Assembly: GCA_949317995.1 (NCBI GenBank)
Contig: OX439037.1
Coordinates: 22,441,182-22,505,181 of the forward strand
DNA: 64,000 nucleotides
Origin: Acholoe squamosa
Taxonomy: Eukaryota; Annelida; Polychaeta; Phyllodocida; Polynoidae
Direction of reading: 5' to 3'
Position numbers and translations under genes: made by a program. Shown in pieces: positions 36,424 to 48,900 of the stretch (the first letter of the stretch is position 1; each line of letters starts with the position of its first letter). The notes under the pieces were generated by a model that was not told the DNA's origin, made no database searches, and saw only the letters and a program-made list of their open reading frames with translations.

Positions 36424-36745
36424 GGGAGTGGTCATTATTTATCAACAGGGGGGGGTGGTGGGTTTTCGCGCGGACGCGCGAAAATTTTTTACGCCCCCCC
36501 CTCGACGGCAGTAAAAAAAATTTGTGCCCCCCCCGCGCCGGAGGCACGGAGAGTTTTCGCGCCCCCTCTTTGATCTATAGTAGCGCGCGGGCTTTTTTGC
36601 TAAAAAGAGGGTAAATTTTTTTAGCCCCCCCCTCAAGAGGGGTCAAAATTTTTTTAGCCCCCCCCTCGAGAGGGGTCAGAATTTTTTACGCCCCCCCCCC
36701 TCAAACCCACCACCCGCCCCCTGTTGATAATAAATGACCACTCCC
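36424..36745. mobile_element. MITE, 322 bp, TTA target duplication
   Basis: Ends GGGAGTGGTCATTATTTATC and GATAATAAATGACCACTCCC, TTA at 36421-36423 and 36746-36748. The inverted repeats run about 45 bp through a GGGGGTGGTGGGTTT section. The interior repeats CCCCTCAAGAGGGGTCAAAA-like units with C runs, giving a strongly biased composition. Confidence 0.8.
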
Positions 36746-37739
36746 TTAGTGATTATTATGGTTTATAATGCATTAAGAGCTTCATCATCATTTTCTCACG
36801 CATGTATAAGTAATAACCAATGCTCAAGGAGGAGTTCTGACATAGCTATAAGGGACATTTTGGCTAATGATGTCTCATTTTAAAGATCTTTAGATTAACT
36901 TTGATAATGAATTCTCCCTAGGATACATGCCTGCCTCGTCACGTTCATGGCCGTTACTAAGCAACATACTCTGTACACCTTTCCTTGGAGAATAGTGATT
37001 GCTGCCTGGCAACAGAATTTTAAATGACGTCCTGGCTAAAAAGCCAGAGTGGTAACGACATGCTCCACTATCCCTGTTAATCAGAATATTTGCTAATGAT
37101 ACACTTAAAAGCAATAAAGTACACTCCGATCTTTATTTTCCTGTCAAGATTTAATTATGGCCGAATTCGTGAGAATTGGCCGTTCAGAAACATTGAGTGA
37201 GGGTGTCGACTTAATAAATTCTAGCTACATGGTTGTGTACACTTCTATACATGTTGTATGGGTGTATTATTACAACAAAGACAACACATTAAATGACCAT
37301 TACCTCAAAAATGAGCTTTGGACACTTGTATATATATATTATTGCATTCTTTTCGATCATGGCACCGCTAGACATAGTCTCACATCAAAGCGAATATCAC
37401 AACAATCGTTTTACAATATTCTATGACAGCAAATGCATTTGAATTTCTTTCTACAGTATTTTCTGCGCTCTTATACATATAAAATGTAAGATACACTAGA
37501 ATGACTCATTGCTGACTTTTGTGGGATACAGCTTTGCAATAATAGGTATGACAAAGGTAGCACATAAATGCTTGGGAGAAATGGGTGAAGTCGAGCACTT
37601 TGATAACACATTAAGTTAAGAGACCAGTTTATTCAGCATTGAAAATAACATATGTTGTGGTCTTTAACCCTTTTAAGGCCACACAATGCATTGATACAGT
37701 ATTCACCTTGGTAACCACGATGCATTAAGGCAGTCACTT

Positions 37740-38765
37740 TGAGTTTACTCTGTAGGGCTGTATTTATACATCTTCCTGACTCTACAGGTCTCATGCCCTC
37801 TCACTGGTCATGTTGAGTTTACTCTGTAGGGCTGTATTTATACATCTTGCTGACTCTACAGGTCTCATGTCCTCTCACTGGTCATGTTGAGTTTACTCTG
37901 TAGGGCTGTATTTATGCATCTTGCTGACTACAGGTCTCATGCCCTCTCACTGGTCATGTTGAGTTTACTCTGTAGGGCTGTATTTATACATCTTGCTGAC
38001 TCTACAGGTCTCATGCCCTCTCATGATGCACTGGTCATGTTGAGTTTACTCTGTAGGGCTGTATTTATGCATCTTGCTGTCTCTACAGGTCTCATGCCCT
38101 CTCACTGGTCATGTTGAGTTTACTCTGTAGGGCTGTATTTATACATCTTGCTGACTCTACAGGTCTCATGCCCTCTCACTGGTCATGTTGAGTTTACTCT
38201 GTAGGGCTGTATTTATGCATCTTGCTGACTCTACAGGTCTCATGTCCTCTCACTGGTCATGTTGAGTTTACTCTGTAGGGCTGTATTTATGCATCTTGCT
38301 GACTACAGGTCTCATGCCCTCTCACTGGTCATGTTGAGTTTACTCTGTAGGGCTGTATTTATACATCTTGCTGACTCTACAGGTCTCATGCCCTCTCACT
38401 GGTCATGTTGAGTTTACTCTGTAGGGCTGTATTTATACATCTTGCTGACTCTACAGGTCTCATGCCCTCTCACTGGTCATGTTGAGTTTACTCTGTAGGG
38501 CTGTATTTATACATCTTGCTGACTCTACAGGTCTCATGCCCTCTCACTGGTCATGTTGAGTTTACTCTGTAGGGCTGTATTTATACATCTTGCTGACTCT
38601 ACAGGTCTCATGTCCTCTCACTGGTCATGTTGAGTTTACTCTGTAGGGCTGTATTTATACATCTTGCTGACTCTACAGGTCTCATGTCCTCTCACTGGTC
38701 ATGTTGGGTTTACTCTGTAGGGCTGTATTTATACATCTTGCTGACTCTACAGGTCTCATGCGCTC
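37740..38765. repeat. Tandem array, 74-bp unit, 14 copies
   Basis: The unit runs GAGTTTACTCTGTAGGGCTG, TATTTATACATCTTGCTGAC, TCTACAGGTCTCATGCCCTC, TCACTGGTCATGTT. Copies are almost identical; a few are 71 bp (missing TCT) and one has an 8-bp insertion (ATGATGCA), which suggests recent expansion. The phrase AGGGCTGTATTTATACATC parallels the family motif AGGGCTGCATTCATACATC. Confidence 0.9.
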
Positions 38766-38823
38766 TCACTTGGTTGGCATGGTACACCAATGCATATATG
38801 GTGTGTCTACTCCAGTAGATGCA

Positions 38824-39099
38824 CTAGCACATCAATAGTGCATTATGACAACTGAGGACAGGTATGGGATTGGGTATTGAAGAAATTTCCGAAATGGTGT
38901 CTACATCCTTTCTCCGGGTGGTATTTGAGATGAACTGTACAAGGTGGATATCTTCTGAAATGTAAGACTCTCCCATATCAATGTGAAGATATTTTCTTAA
39001 TGGATCTGTGCAAATAACAAGGGTGACCCATTCAGCATTCACTTCAAATTTCCTGAAATCCGTAAATTTCCAGAAAAATGCCATGTCTGTGAGGACCAT
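38824..39099 (-). CDS. Unidentified 91-codon open frame inside the TTAA-type element
   Basis: Reads from MVLTDMAFFWKFTDFRKFEV through MGESYISEDIHLVQFISNTT to the stop. It is not repetitive and its codon use looks less random than nearby open frames, but I recognise no family. It sits between the palindromic module and the right terminus of the 1.46-kb element, so it could be host sequence captured by the transposon, or chance. No clear splice sites bound it. Confidence 0.2.
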   Translation of the reverse strand: MVLTDMAFFWKFTDFRKFEVNAEWVTLVICTDPLRKYLHIDMGESYISEDIHLVQFISNTTRRKDVDTISEISSIPNPIPVLSCHNALLMC

Positions 39100-39933
39100 G
39101 AACTAGGAGGCATTGTGTGGTCCTTAAAGGGTTAGAATCTACCATTTAGTAGCAGAGTTGTATTTGAAGCACCATGATAGAACAAAGTTGTTGGTAATGA
39201 GATGTGACAAAAAATGAATGGACCCCGAGAATAAGGGATGATGCTTTAATCCCTTTGCTGATATGATGCATGCATCAGGTTATCCCTGAAGGGTTAACCT
39301 GATACACCAATGCTGCTCTGGTACATCATGACTACAAGTGATGAAGGTATCATGAGGCATCATGTCATCCTCAAAGATAAGGGGATGATAACAGCAGCGC
39401 AATGTAGAATAGTTGCTGTCAAGCTAAAAATCATTGACAGTTTGAAAAGTTCTGACTCACACAATAAATAGCATTGAATAGAAAATCGGATAAAAGCTTA
39501 AATATGACGAACCGCGAGGTGAGTTATCCTATTGATTACATTTCTTGGCATTGATAGGTTGATACAACCAAACTGATACTAAGTTCCTTGATGTCTGACT
39601 GTTGCCTATAGTGGTCATATTATTCAATTTCACCATGCCAGCCCTGATGGGGGTCGATAAACTTCCAGAGGGTTGCCATGATGCACTAGAGTGCCCGATA
39701 GTTTCTTATGACCTGCTCAGCAACAAATTGATCTCGGTGAAGGAGTTATTTGAAGCAGCTAATACATTTTATTCCTAATAGTGAATTGGGTCCCTACCTC
39801 TACTATTTCTATTCCCCATACATGAGAGAGACATTAAAGATGATAAAACATTAATCAGTTAGTAGCTTTACTATAGCACCAATTACTGTGCATTTTCACA
39901 TCTGAACTTAAGTAAACTTGATAAAAGACAGAT

Positions 39934-40221
39934 ATTGCAGGGGTAGACACTAACTTTTTGAGCCAGGAAGCAACTGGCCCAGAACAACTATTTCACTCTA
40001 TATGAAAAAGCCAATCCTGCGTTTATATAATTAAGTTGTATCAGGATCTAACTAGAATGCTGAATTTCTGGTAATCCTCTCTTTCCAAGATATATAACAT
40101 TGATGTATAAATAAATATGTAAAATTACCTTCAGCCAGTCCTGCACTTGAGAAAGCTTTGAGCCCACACCAACAATTACAGGCTTATGGCTCCCACGCCA
40201 GCATTAGTGTCTCCCCCTGTA
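39934..40221. mobile_element. Element with CAGGGGTAGACACTAA ends, second type
   Basis: Begins GCAGGGGTAGACACTAACTT and ends GCATTAGTGTCTCCCCCTG. The interior (AATTAAGTTGTATCAGGATC, CTTCAGCCAGTCCTGCACTT) matches 35330-35585. It abuts the TTAA element at 40229. Confidence 0.55.
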
Positions 40222-40228
40222 ATATTAA

Positions 40229-40499
40229 CCCTTTAGGAACCATACAGTGTTTTAGAGCATTATATCTATTTGTTGTCATGAATCATTGATGCAGCAATGG
40301 TTAGTCTATGTACCAGGGCTGCATTCATACATCATTCTGACCCTATTGGTTTGTTACACATCTGAAGGGTAAACCCGATCAATGTATGAATGCGGTGCTG
40401 GTAAGTATATTTAGCAGCTGAGCACTGGTACATGTATAACATGACAATTGAGGAACATAATGCTGAAAGGCATTACATTTGTATGCAGCCCTTAGAGGG
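40229..40499. mobile_element. TTAA-flanked palindromic element, 271 bp
   Basis: Begins CCCTTTAGGAACCATACAGT and ends GCAGCCCTTAGAGGG, with TTAA at 40225-40228 and 40500-40503. The interior has the family motifs GGGCTGCATTCATACATCAT and GCGGTGCTGGTAAGTA. It is the clearest full-length member of the dispersed family in the window. Confidence 0.75.
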
Positions 40500-41404
40500 T
40501 TAAAAGGGTTATATTTTATTTGATAATACATATAATACCAAAGGAGAAAGAACTAGCTTTGTTTCAGTACAATATACTTGTACATACTTAATGATTAGAT
40601 AAGATTTAGTTTTGTGTGTGTGTGTGGGGGGGGATACAAGAGAGTATTAAGTATGACACATTTAGTATGAACACAAATGAGAAGGCTTTTGATTCATTTG
40701 TTGTGTGACTAGTATCCACTGTAGCAGTTTACTATTGAGTACAAGAAGCAGATGTTGGAAATCCAAATAATTAACTTTTTCAGGAGATGAGGAAACAAGT
40801 CTATCCTCACAGCAATCCTGACCGAATGAAAACAATACAATTTGAAACAAAATATAGCTGAATACAGGCTTGATGTCTCTGAATATATAGCAATCTGCCT
40901 GTCTAATTCACAGGTCTAGAAATGGTTCACTCAGGATTTATGGCATATAACACATACAGATACAGAAATAGGAGATTCAAGTTATACCCAAATTGTATTA
41001 ACACATTCAAATTCCCTGACTATTGAGACATAATCTAAGCGTGACAAGAAATACTAAATTTTTGAAAATGTCTTGTTTGACTAATGATACATCACTAGTG
41101 AGGTAAAGTAAAGGAAAATGAATTATGTAAGTCATAACTCAACTGCTACACACCCTAAGAAGGGTATTCAAGAGACTAGTTAGACCCTTGACTCATTTTC
41201 TTCTGGTGTTGAGGTGTGGAGGTGTAGACATTCTACTCCTGGGAAACCTTTGACTCTTAACAGTATGTCCATTCAGGCTAACAACACACATCCACCTTTC
41301 TTAGGTAGGTGAAGGACTACTACACAGCTCTCCATGATTGAAAATAATGGTATTTTTCCAAAACGAAAGGTACTGGTAGAAATTATTATCTGGCATTTAA
41401 CATG

Positions 41405-41417
41405 ATATATATACATA

Positions 41418-41494
<77 letters not shown>
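41405..41494. repeat. (AT)n microsatellite
   Basis: About 90 bp of nearly pure AT/TA dinucleotide with one ACAT and one GTGT interruption near the left end. It lies about 1 kb downstream of the intersectin stop. Confidence 0.95.
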
Positions 41495-41497
<3 letters not shown>

Positions 41498-41740
41498 AAC
41501 AATTATCTCAAAAAATTTAGGACCAGTAGGCAAATACTAATAAATGTGCTGTAGTGATATTCACATAGTGAATAATAACAACATCAAATACAGTGCCAAA
41601 ATGTATTATCAAATCATTATTGCTAAGCAGCATGTTGTTAGGTGTAAGTTTGCTGTGCAAGCAAAATAAGACATTTGAAATAGATCTCTTCTCTAGTTCC
41701 TGCACAGTCCCAACTGCATAAACACATTCAACCAGTGTCA

Positions 41741-41746
41741 TTTATT
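41741..41746 (-). terminator. Candidate intersectin poly(A) signal (AATAAA)
   Basis: Canonical AATAAA on the minus strand, about 670 nt after the intersectin stop codon. It is the first clear AATAAA I noticed downstream. The distance would give a 3' UTR of about 0.7 kb. Confidence 0.35.
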
Positions 41747-42414
41747 AGAGTTTCTTCTATACAATGGTAAATCACACTGCTAGACAAATTATATATTCTG
41801 TGAAAACTGTAAAGCTTGAATAGCCTTTCAAGGGCTACATGATGCTTAATTTTCAGAATGATACATAAATGTAGCCCCATTGAGTAACTTGTGGTGCAGC
41901 ATACATGCATCAGACTAACCCTTTTGGAGTGTATCACATCTTATGGTTAGCATGCATGAATGCAGCATAGCATGTTGCTCTCTAGTTATACATTGATGCA
42001 TTATGACAGCTACAGGACATAGTGGATTAGATGTGTTCCTCAATGGGATAAGGGATAAATAGATGTATCCCAAAGGTATGACAGTGCTCATTGACAGATG
42101 AACTACTTCTCCTAACTGAAACTAAATCAACCTCAGCACAGCAGAAAAGAAATAAGTAAATTTCTCAGACAAGGTATAATAATACTTAACTGCACACTTA
42201 ACAAACACAAGGACATTTGAAATGTTTCTTTGGTCTGATGGAAAACATAGAAATGTGTCTTTGACACAGCTGAGGTGAAACATACTAAAACCTATGTACA
42301 CGTATAACCACAAAAACTTATATACAGAAAGTTTTCATTGAAACTAAAGTGTCTCCTTTAAGGAATGTTGGTTATAGCCACATTTGGGCAAATTTCACAG
42401 AACTGCTAAGGTGG

Positions 42415-45400
42415 TCATGAAATATCGTAGATCTGCAAGTCAAGTTTCACGACAACTTCACCGGTTTCCACTTCATGTAATGCAAGGCGTTTACTTATTG
42501 GGCCCTTTTTCTCCCTCGTCTCTTTAACAATGTCCTTTATCCGAACTTCAGTTCGTCCAAGGAAATCTACAAAAGGCAAAAAAGAATTCATTGTGTTTAC
42601 ACTTCCATAAGTATCCAAATTATCTAGATTAGTTTTTTATTTGTGTTAACTATTGATGAAAAGCAAACCAAATCGTTATCCTCTGTTATTGTCTATATTG
42701 CTACTCAAATCATGGCTTAGACATGAAACAAATCCCAGGTATGACTTACAGCTTTTCCCCCAAGTTCTGGTGTTTCTTACATGTTACTTGATACATGTAG
42801 CTCAATAATGAAGCTGAAAAAGTCAACCCATGGCCAGGCTTAGAGGAAAAGTCAAGGGATGGCTTATCCTTGCACTTACTGTGTGCATGGATTTACATTA
42901 CTTACCATTTGGTGTGAAGAGGTCCCGGTCATAAACTGTGATGCACAGCACATCTTCCTGGAGGTCCTTGATGGTGAACTGCATGGATGCATTCCACTTT
43001 GGGTTGAGTGTGTTGTTGATAACCTTGGTCCTGTGTTCCTGTACCCCCATGCTTACCTCACAGTAGGGATCACTTTTTCCTAAAAGAAGTAAAAGAAGTA
43101 TTAAGTCTCAATTTCATTAACACTTTCTTCATTGACAATGGCATATAGGCATTTCAATAAATCAGTGCAGTAGTAAATACATTAAATGTTTCATAAAAGA
43201 ATTACCAGTTGTAAATCTGAATCAATACTATCATGGCATTGCGAAATATCCTCTTTTTATCAGCTTCTCATGTCCAGAAATCTAATAGAAAACATGAAGA
43301 GTTGAGTCTAGTTCTACTGAATAACACCTTGTTAGATTTTAAAACTTTGTGTTAAAATAATTGATTATTTATAGATTTACATTTCGCACTTATAGGTATG
43401 AATACGTTTTAATAACACATTCCCAAAAATACAGTATCATGGTAACATTGATTATAGATACATTATGGTAATAAGCATTTATTTCAGGTCTAAAAGTAGC
43501 AGGAGAGGGGAGCATAAGGGAGAGCATGTCAGGACAGAGGAAGAATGCAGAAAAGAAGAATTCCTAAACTCAAATCCTGGCAGTGCACACTAAATCTACA
43601 ACTGGGAAACTAATGTTAAATACCTAAATAATAGATGGGAGACATATCCTATAGCTATGGTGATATCAAATTTATTTGAGGGAATTGCCGAAATGAATTC
43701 TATTTTTGTGATTCAGTGGTAATCTAGTATTAGCATGGTACATCATAATGAAAGTATGGCCAATGCAGAGATAGATATTGCATGAGAACTTGCCATAAAG
43801 AAAGGAAGGTATATCCGCCTTTTTGGATACATCAAAAGGGACAAATATGAGCACAGCCTCTGACGATCTAAACCATTACATCATGATTAATGTGAGTGTG
43901 ATCTATTAGTAAATTACTAAAGTGATTATGTGTTAAGTTTCCTGCTACTTCAGATCTACTTCAAAACATTCAATCAAAGAGAGTACTTTTCCAACTGATA
44001 TTTCATGTAGTATAGGCAGTGCAAGAAAAGCAAATAAATCTAAAATTCTACAGGACTTAATGTGGTGGAATAGAATCGAAGATTAATCCATCGTGCTATT
44101 CAGATGCTGTTTAGACAACACTCTCTGAAATGACCGAAAAAACAGCCCTGCCACATGAGCTCATTCTATTAGCCATTGGAAATGGGCTCGATGGGTATAT
44201 ATGGCATATATGAGAAGAAATGCAGGAAGGTAGCTCTATGTGGGCTGGTCTGCCTTGTTAGCATCTTATGACCTTTTGCTCTTAAAGGATTTTTCACCTT
44301 GACTGTCCTTTTCTTTCCTCTCGAAAAAAATAATCTTTTGCAAGAAATCCTTTTTCGTGCCAACACCTATATTGTTCAAATGCATATATTTGGAGACACA
44401 TTAACGATATTACTAATGAAAATTTGCCCGTGTTATGACATACTAGATACTCATGCAAAGGCAAACTCTCTCTAGATCTAAAGTTCCAAAACTTGGGTTA
44501 GAAAAAGTTCGTAATCTAAAAGGAGATGTCTGTTTTTTACATGTTTTGCACTATTTACAAGAGCTCTGTATCTATAGGTCTATTTGAAAAAGGACTGTTA
44601 AGGAGAAAAATCCTTTTATCAAAAAGTCGTTATGTGCTACTGCTCTGCACCAAATATCATCGGATGAATCACCCAAGTCATGCAGAGCAGCCCTTCTGGG
44701 TGGCTACTCGCAAATTATTACATTGTGGTGCACAAAATAATGGCGACATGCTGGGAGCAACTAGCCTTTAAGATTTTTCCTCAAGTACCCTTGAAACCCT
44801 GATACACATTTAGAAATGTATGAACACCAGAAAAAGTAAGCTCAATACATCGAAAGGTTAGGTTGAATGAGAAAACTGTACAGGTCTATAAGTTCCAAAA
44901 TAAAATTTTTCAATTTGCAGGGATGTAACTGCCTTGTCAGGCCAAGAAAAATAAAAGGTGTGTTTCCAGTAACATAGCTCAAAGAGCTAGGGTCGGTAGG
45001 TCGATTTTTTTTTTGATTTTTTTTTTTATAACATTTATATAGGAAATGTTAGGGCACATATCAATCGATGTATCAAATTGTTTGATTTCATTGTAAAATA
45101 ATGATGGGAAAATGACAACTACGAGAGAGGGGAAGATCACGAAAGGGATACAGGAAGATCCTCAAAAAGTAATAAAAAAATTTCTTTAAAATATGAAAAG
45201 AAATGAGACAAAATTCTTCAAAATCACAAAAAAAAAAAAAGTTTTTTTTCCCCTGTTTTGCTAGGGTCGGTCGGGTTACTGGAAACAAACCTTTTTTTTA
45301 TTTGGCCCCATTAGTATGAAGAAAACTTGATGATTAATATCAACTTTCTATTTTTAAAGGAACCTGAAGTTATCTAATATGAAAGTTCTAGGAAAAACAC

Positions 45401-45920
45401 AGGAATTCCTGCAAAAGCAGGAAGGTTAGAACCTGTATAATTTCTAAGTAGTAGAAAATATAAAAATGTCTGCTGTTGTGGATATATACACTCGTCTAGT
45501 TCTCCTATTAGGGGAAATCCTCTAGGAATTGTGCTATAGATGAACAAACCTCTCGAAACCAAATACGTGAAAGCACCATTGATATCAAGGTGTTATATGT
45601 TTAGCTGAAATACTCTATTATCTCCTTTTGTCATGATAAGTATGATAGCTTTACTTCTAATGAATGTTTTTGTTGGGTTGTTTTTTTATTTAAAAAAAAA
45701 AAAAGAGAGAGAGAAGAAATTCAATGAGGGGTTTACTCGTTGCACAAATGCCCAAGGGTACTGAGATTAAACTGTCTACAGCTGAGGACACACAAGAATT
45801 GGCCTGTATCATTTTCATCTAGGCATGCATAATGTTGCCCCCTACCATCCTCGCCCTGCGACAATTTGCAGCCTTCCATTATGACTACCAGGAGCCTTCC
45901 CAGGGCAGCAGCCCGTCTCA
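42415..45920 (-). CDS. ITSN: Intersectin C2 domain and C-terminus
   Basis: Exons 45846-45920, 42906-43079 and 42415-42566. The first encodes [19 protein letters not shown], the first C2 strand and loop. It was recognised by homology and by exact phase fit, since it is short (75 nt) and isolated between 2.8-kb and 2.3-kb introns. The second has [25 protein letters not shown] and [10 protein letters not shown]. The third has [13 protein letters not shown] and ends DLQIYDIS. Acidic residues in the loops (GKSDPY, YDRD, PND) leave calcium or phospholipid binding possible. The vertebrate KTLL-type end is absent, so the protein stops a few residues earlier. Confidence 0.93.
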
Positions 45921-48900
45921 CTGTCAACCGCAAGTGGGGAAAGAGAGAAAGTGGAAACACATGAGAGAATAGTAAGGAAGTCTTTGAGGGCCTGTATGTC
46001 CCACTGGGAGTGTGATGTCTTGTTCATCAAGTGTCTTTTGTGAAGAAACCTGGGTAGTTATACACACCAAGCGACGTGGAATGTGTAAAGGCCTTACCGT
46101 GCTTCTCTGCAGCTAGACTCAGCCTAATACATACCATGAGTTTCACTGGGTACTTGGGTGTTATTCCTCGGTCTTCAAGCCTATAAACCTCCTTTATTTC
46201 ATAATATGCAAGTCTAGATACCTTTTTCCTTCACGATGGTCTTCAAATTGATTGCCACATCCGAACATCCTTTTTCCTGGGATAACTCTTCATTCATAAA
46301 AAAAAATGGGTGTGAAATACTGAAACCCATTTCTGCTTAAGTATCAAGTCTGGCATCACAAGGTAATCAAATAGTCAATCAGACACATTATACCACTTAC
46401 TAGTGTAATAAACTGATGCTAAAAGTTCTCTATGTAGAGTAACAGAAGCCAACTTGGGAGGTACGTACCAGCTTTCCCCGCAGAGCCCCGAGCAGCCTGG
46501 CGCTGCTGCTACAATACATTGTGAGTTAATAAAGTTTCAGAACGCCCCCCCCCTCCCAAATAAAAGGTACCCGATTTTCTTTCTCTCCATGAATTTACAC
46601 CCATCTCAGAATCCTGATGAGCAGAAAAAAAAGGTGGAATTCCTGCGGACACTGGAGATATCACAGCCTTGATATTTCTAGTTGCCAAAACTATTCTGAT
46701 GACATAGCGTATGTCTGGATAATGCAGATGATCTTTACCTTATCCTGTAACTGGGTGTCATCAGCGGGACATTACAAAATACACTTACCAAAGTTCCTTG
46801 GGTCTTGATTTCAGAGGGTTTTTTTCACAAAGGGAATGTTCACAAATGACTCACAAGCCAGTGGGTTTTGTGATGAAATGAAGCAAGTTTAAAGTTGTAC
46901 AGAATATTTCCAAAAAGACAAGTGAAGATCTCTGTGTTGGGTGAGACCTAAAAAAGGTCCCAAGATTGGTGCCAACATTTGTGAATGTTCCCAAAGAAAG
47001 ACTCCTTGGACATTTGAAAAATGGCTGATGATCGGCAATGAGAATGAGATGAAGGTGACCTTCAAGCAAACATGTGAGTGACCTTCTGGGTCTTACCATT
47101 GGCATCACTCGGGATGAGGTTATAGCCCTCGAGTACTATAACCAAGAGGCGCCCGCATCCTCTATTCGATATAAGTCTTGCTGTATAGTAATAAAGTTAA
47201 TAACAGAGTTATCTCAATCACCCTAACTTGAGTAGTACCTTGTCAAGGTGCCAACTAAATACCTCCACCTCAATTCGGGCAGCTGAGAGATAAGCATGAG
47301 CAATTTTTTTTTTTTTAATTCAGGACTGTTAACATTTAAAGGCCTGGCGAGTAGACTTGCCAGCACTGCATTGGTACATCATGACGACAAAGGAAGATGA
47401 ACCCGGAGGCATCATGCGGCAGTTTAAAGTTAATATCACAGCTGGGATTTTTATATCAGATTTGTTAAGCCAAAGGAAATGTTCAAGTTGAGAATAGGAC
47501 TAAAAAGGCTCAGCATACTCAGGTTCTTCTCGAAAGCTTTATGCACAGATTGCCCAATTACCCTGCTATGAGGAGATATTAACCTAAAATAACAGGTTGT
47601 GTATAGCAGGACTACATGGACATATACCTATGGGTTATATTCTAATGGGTTGGAACTAACTCAGAAATAGGTCTCTTAACCATCCAGCTCAAAACAGAGC
47701 ATCTTACTAGTTTAGGCTTACCATTAACATTACCAGCCTCGAGGTAACAACCCTCTAATATGGTTGCCAACAGGCGACCAACAGTTGGCCTCTTTTCAAT
47801 CCGTACTGAATCAGTTTGACAAAATAATGAAAGTTCCAGAAATAAGAAATAATCAAATCATCTGTAATTCTCTTATAGATTTAATTTACTGTTTTCAATA
47901 GAGACAAAAATCGGTCTTTCACACATAACACAACTATTATCTTGTTATCTGACATGTTAATGTTTCTCATGAATCATTGCAGATGGTATTACTTCCAATG
48001 CAAAATGGGGAAATGGAAATAGTTTCTGAACCCTTTGAATAACTTCTATTCTTGGAGGTATACTTATACATTGTAATTACTATATGTGTTCATTACTGTA
48101 ACTATCAAAGTAGAATGTTTGCATGTATTACATTAAATATGATATACTTAATAACCAAATTCTATTAACAACATATATGACAAAATAACGTCTCCATTGC
48201 TCACTAAAAATTCATTATGTATGATATGTGATAAGAACTTACATGAATGAGCCCGTTCTCGTTTCTTCCTTTCTGTCTCAATGTAATGTCGTGATGCCTC
48301 TTCTATTTTCTTTACCCATGTATCCCTGTGAAAGATGATAGTTGATAATGTTTACATGTTACCTATTGCTGATATGCTTGATCATTAACATAACCTTATA
48401 CTATAAGGAAGTAGCCACTATTTTGTTAACTCTATGCATTTACTACATACAAACACATGAGGAGCCCCGAAAATCGTGAAAACTACGTCTTTCTATTCTT
48501 TCCACCAAATTAGTGATTATTATACATCATGTCCCCCTCCCAGTTCTGCAAGATGGCCATCAGTGCACTGAGGACATCGTGTAATAAAAAGACAGGAGGC
48601 ATCAAACAGCCCTTATATGGCGAACGCTTTAATGATGCGGTAGCAGCTAGTATCAGGTCCATTTTCTCTTTTTCAAAGGTCCATTTTGATTATTACCCTA
48701 CAATTGTATGTAACTTTTAAGAACCTTCTGATAACTACTCTAGAACCTTGTGCATAAGCCGTGGCCTCCTGTGTCATTAAAGAATCAGCCTAAAGTCAGG
48801 GCACACCTCAAACGCAAGCTGCGCCTTATAAATACGCTGGGTACTATTGTGTTATGCATTACTTTATTTTATTTATTTATTTATATTTTTTGTTGTAAAC

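Larger units (their letters stand above)
37668..39131. mobile_element. Large TTAA-type element (1.46 kb) containing a tandem array
   Basis: Terminal inverted repeats: CCCTTTTAAGGCCACACAATGC at the left and its mirror GCATTGTGTGGTCCTTAAAGGG at the right. TTAA is on the left (37664-37667) and a decayed TTAG on the right. Inside are fourteen 74-bp repeats, a palindromic module near 38770-38860 and an unidentified open frame at 38824-39099. No transposase was recognised. Confidence 0.7.
27961..42414. other. Intergenic region between intersectin and WASHC2
   Basis: About 14.5 kb with no recognised gene. It holds the SINE at 28192, the foldback element 28525-34490, the 240-bp element 34625-34862, the composite repeat 35330-35720, MITEs at 35823 and 36424, the 1.46-kb TTAA element 37668-39131, further elements at 39934-40499 and the AT microsatellite. 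I saw nothing in 36750-37660 or 40500-41400. Confidence 0.7.
43080..48242. other. Intersectin introns around the isolated C2 exon
   Basis: The introns 43080-45845 and 45921-48242 flank the 75-nt C2 exon. They contain the foldback at 44940-45307 and the TTAA element at 47333-47429. The remainder is AT-rich with no recognised features. Confidence 0.65.

Noticed and set aside
37884..38818. Plus-strand repeated peptide MLSLLCRAVFIHLADSTGL
   Set aside because: It comes from the 74-bp array. 74 is not divisible by three, so the frame cannot run through the array.
41273..41533. Open frame with a long (IY)n run
   Set aside because: Translation of the (AT)n microsatellite.
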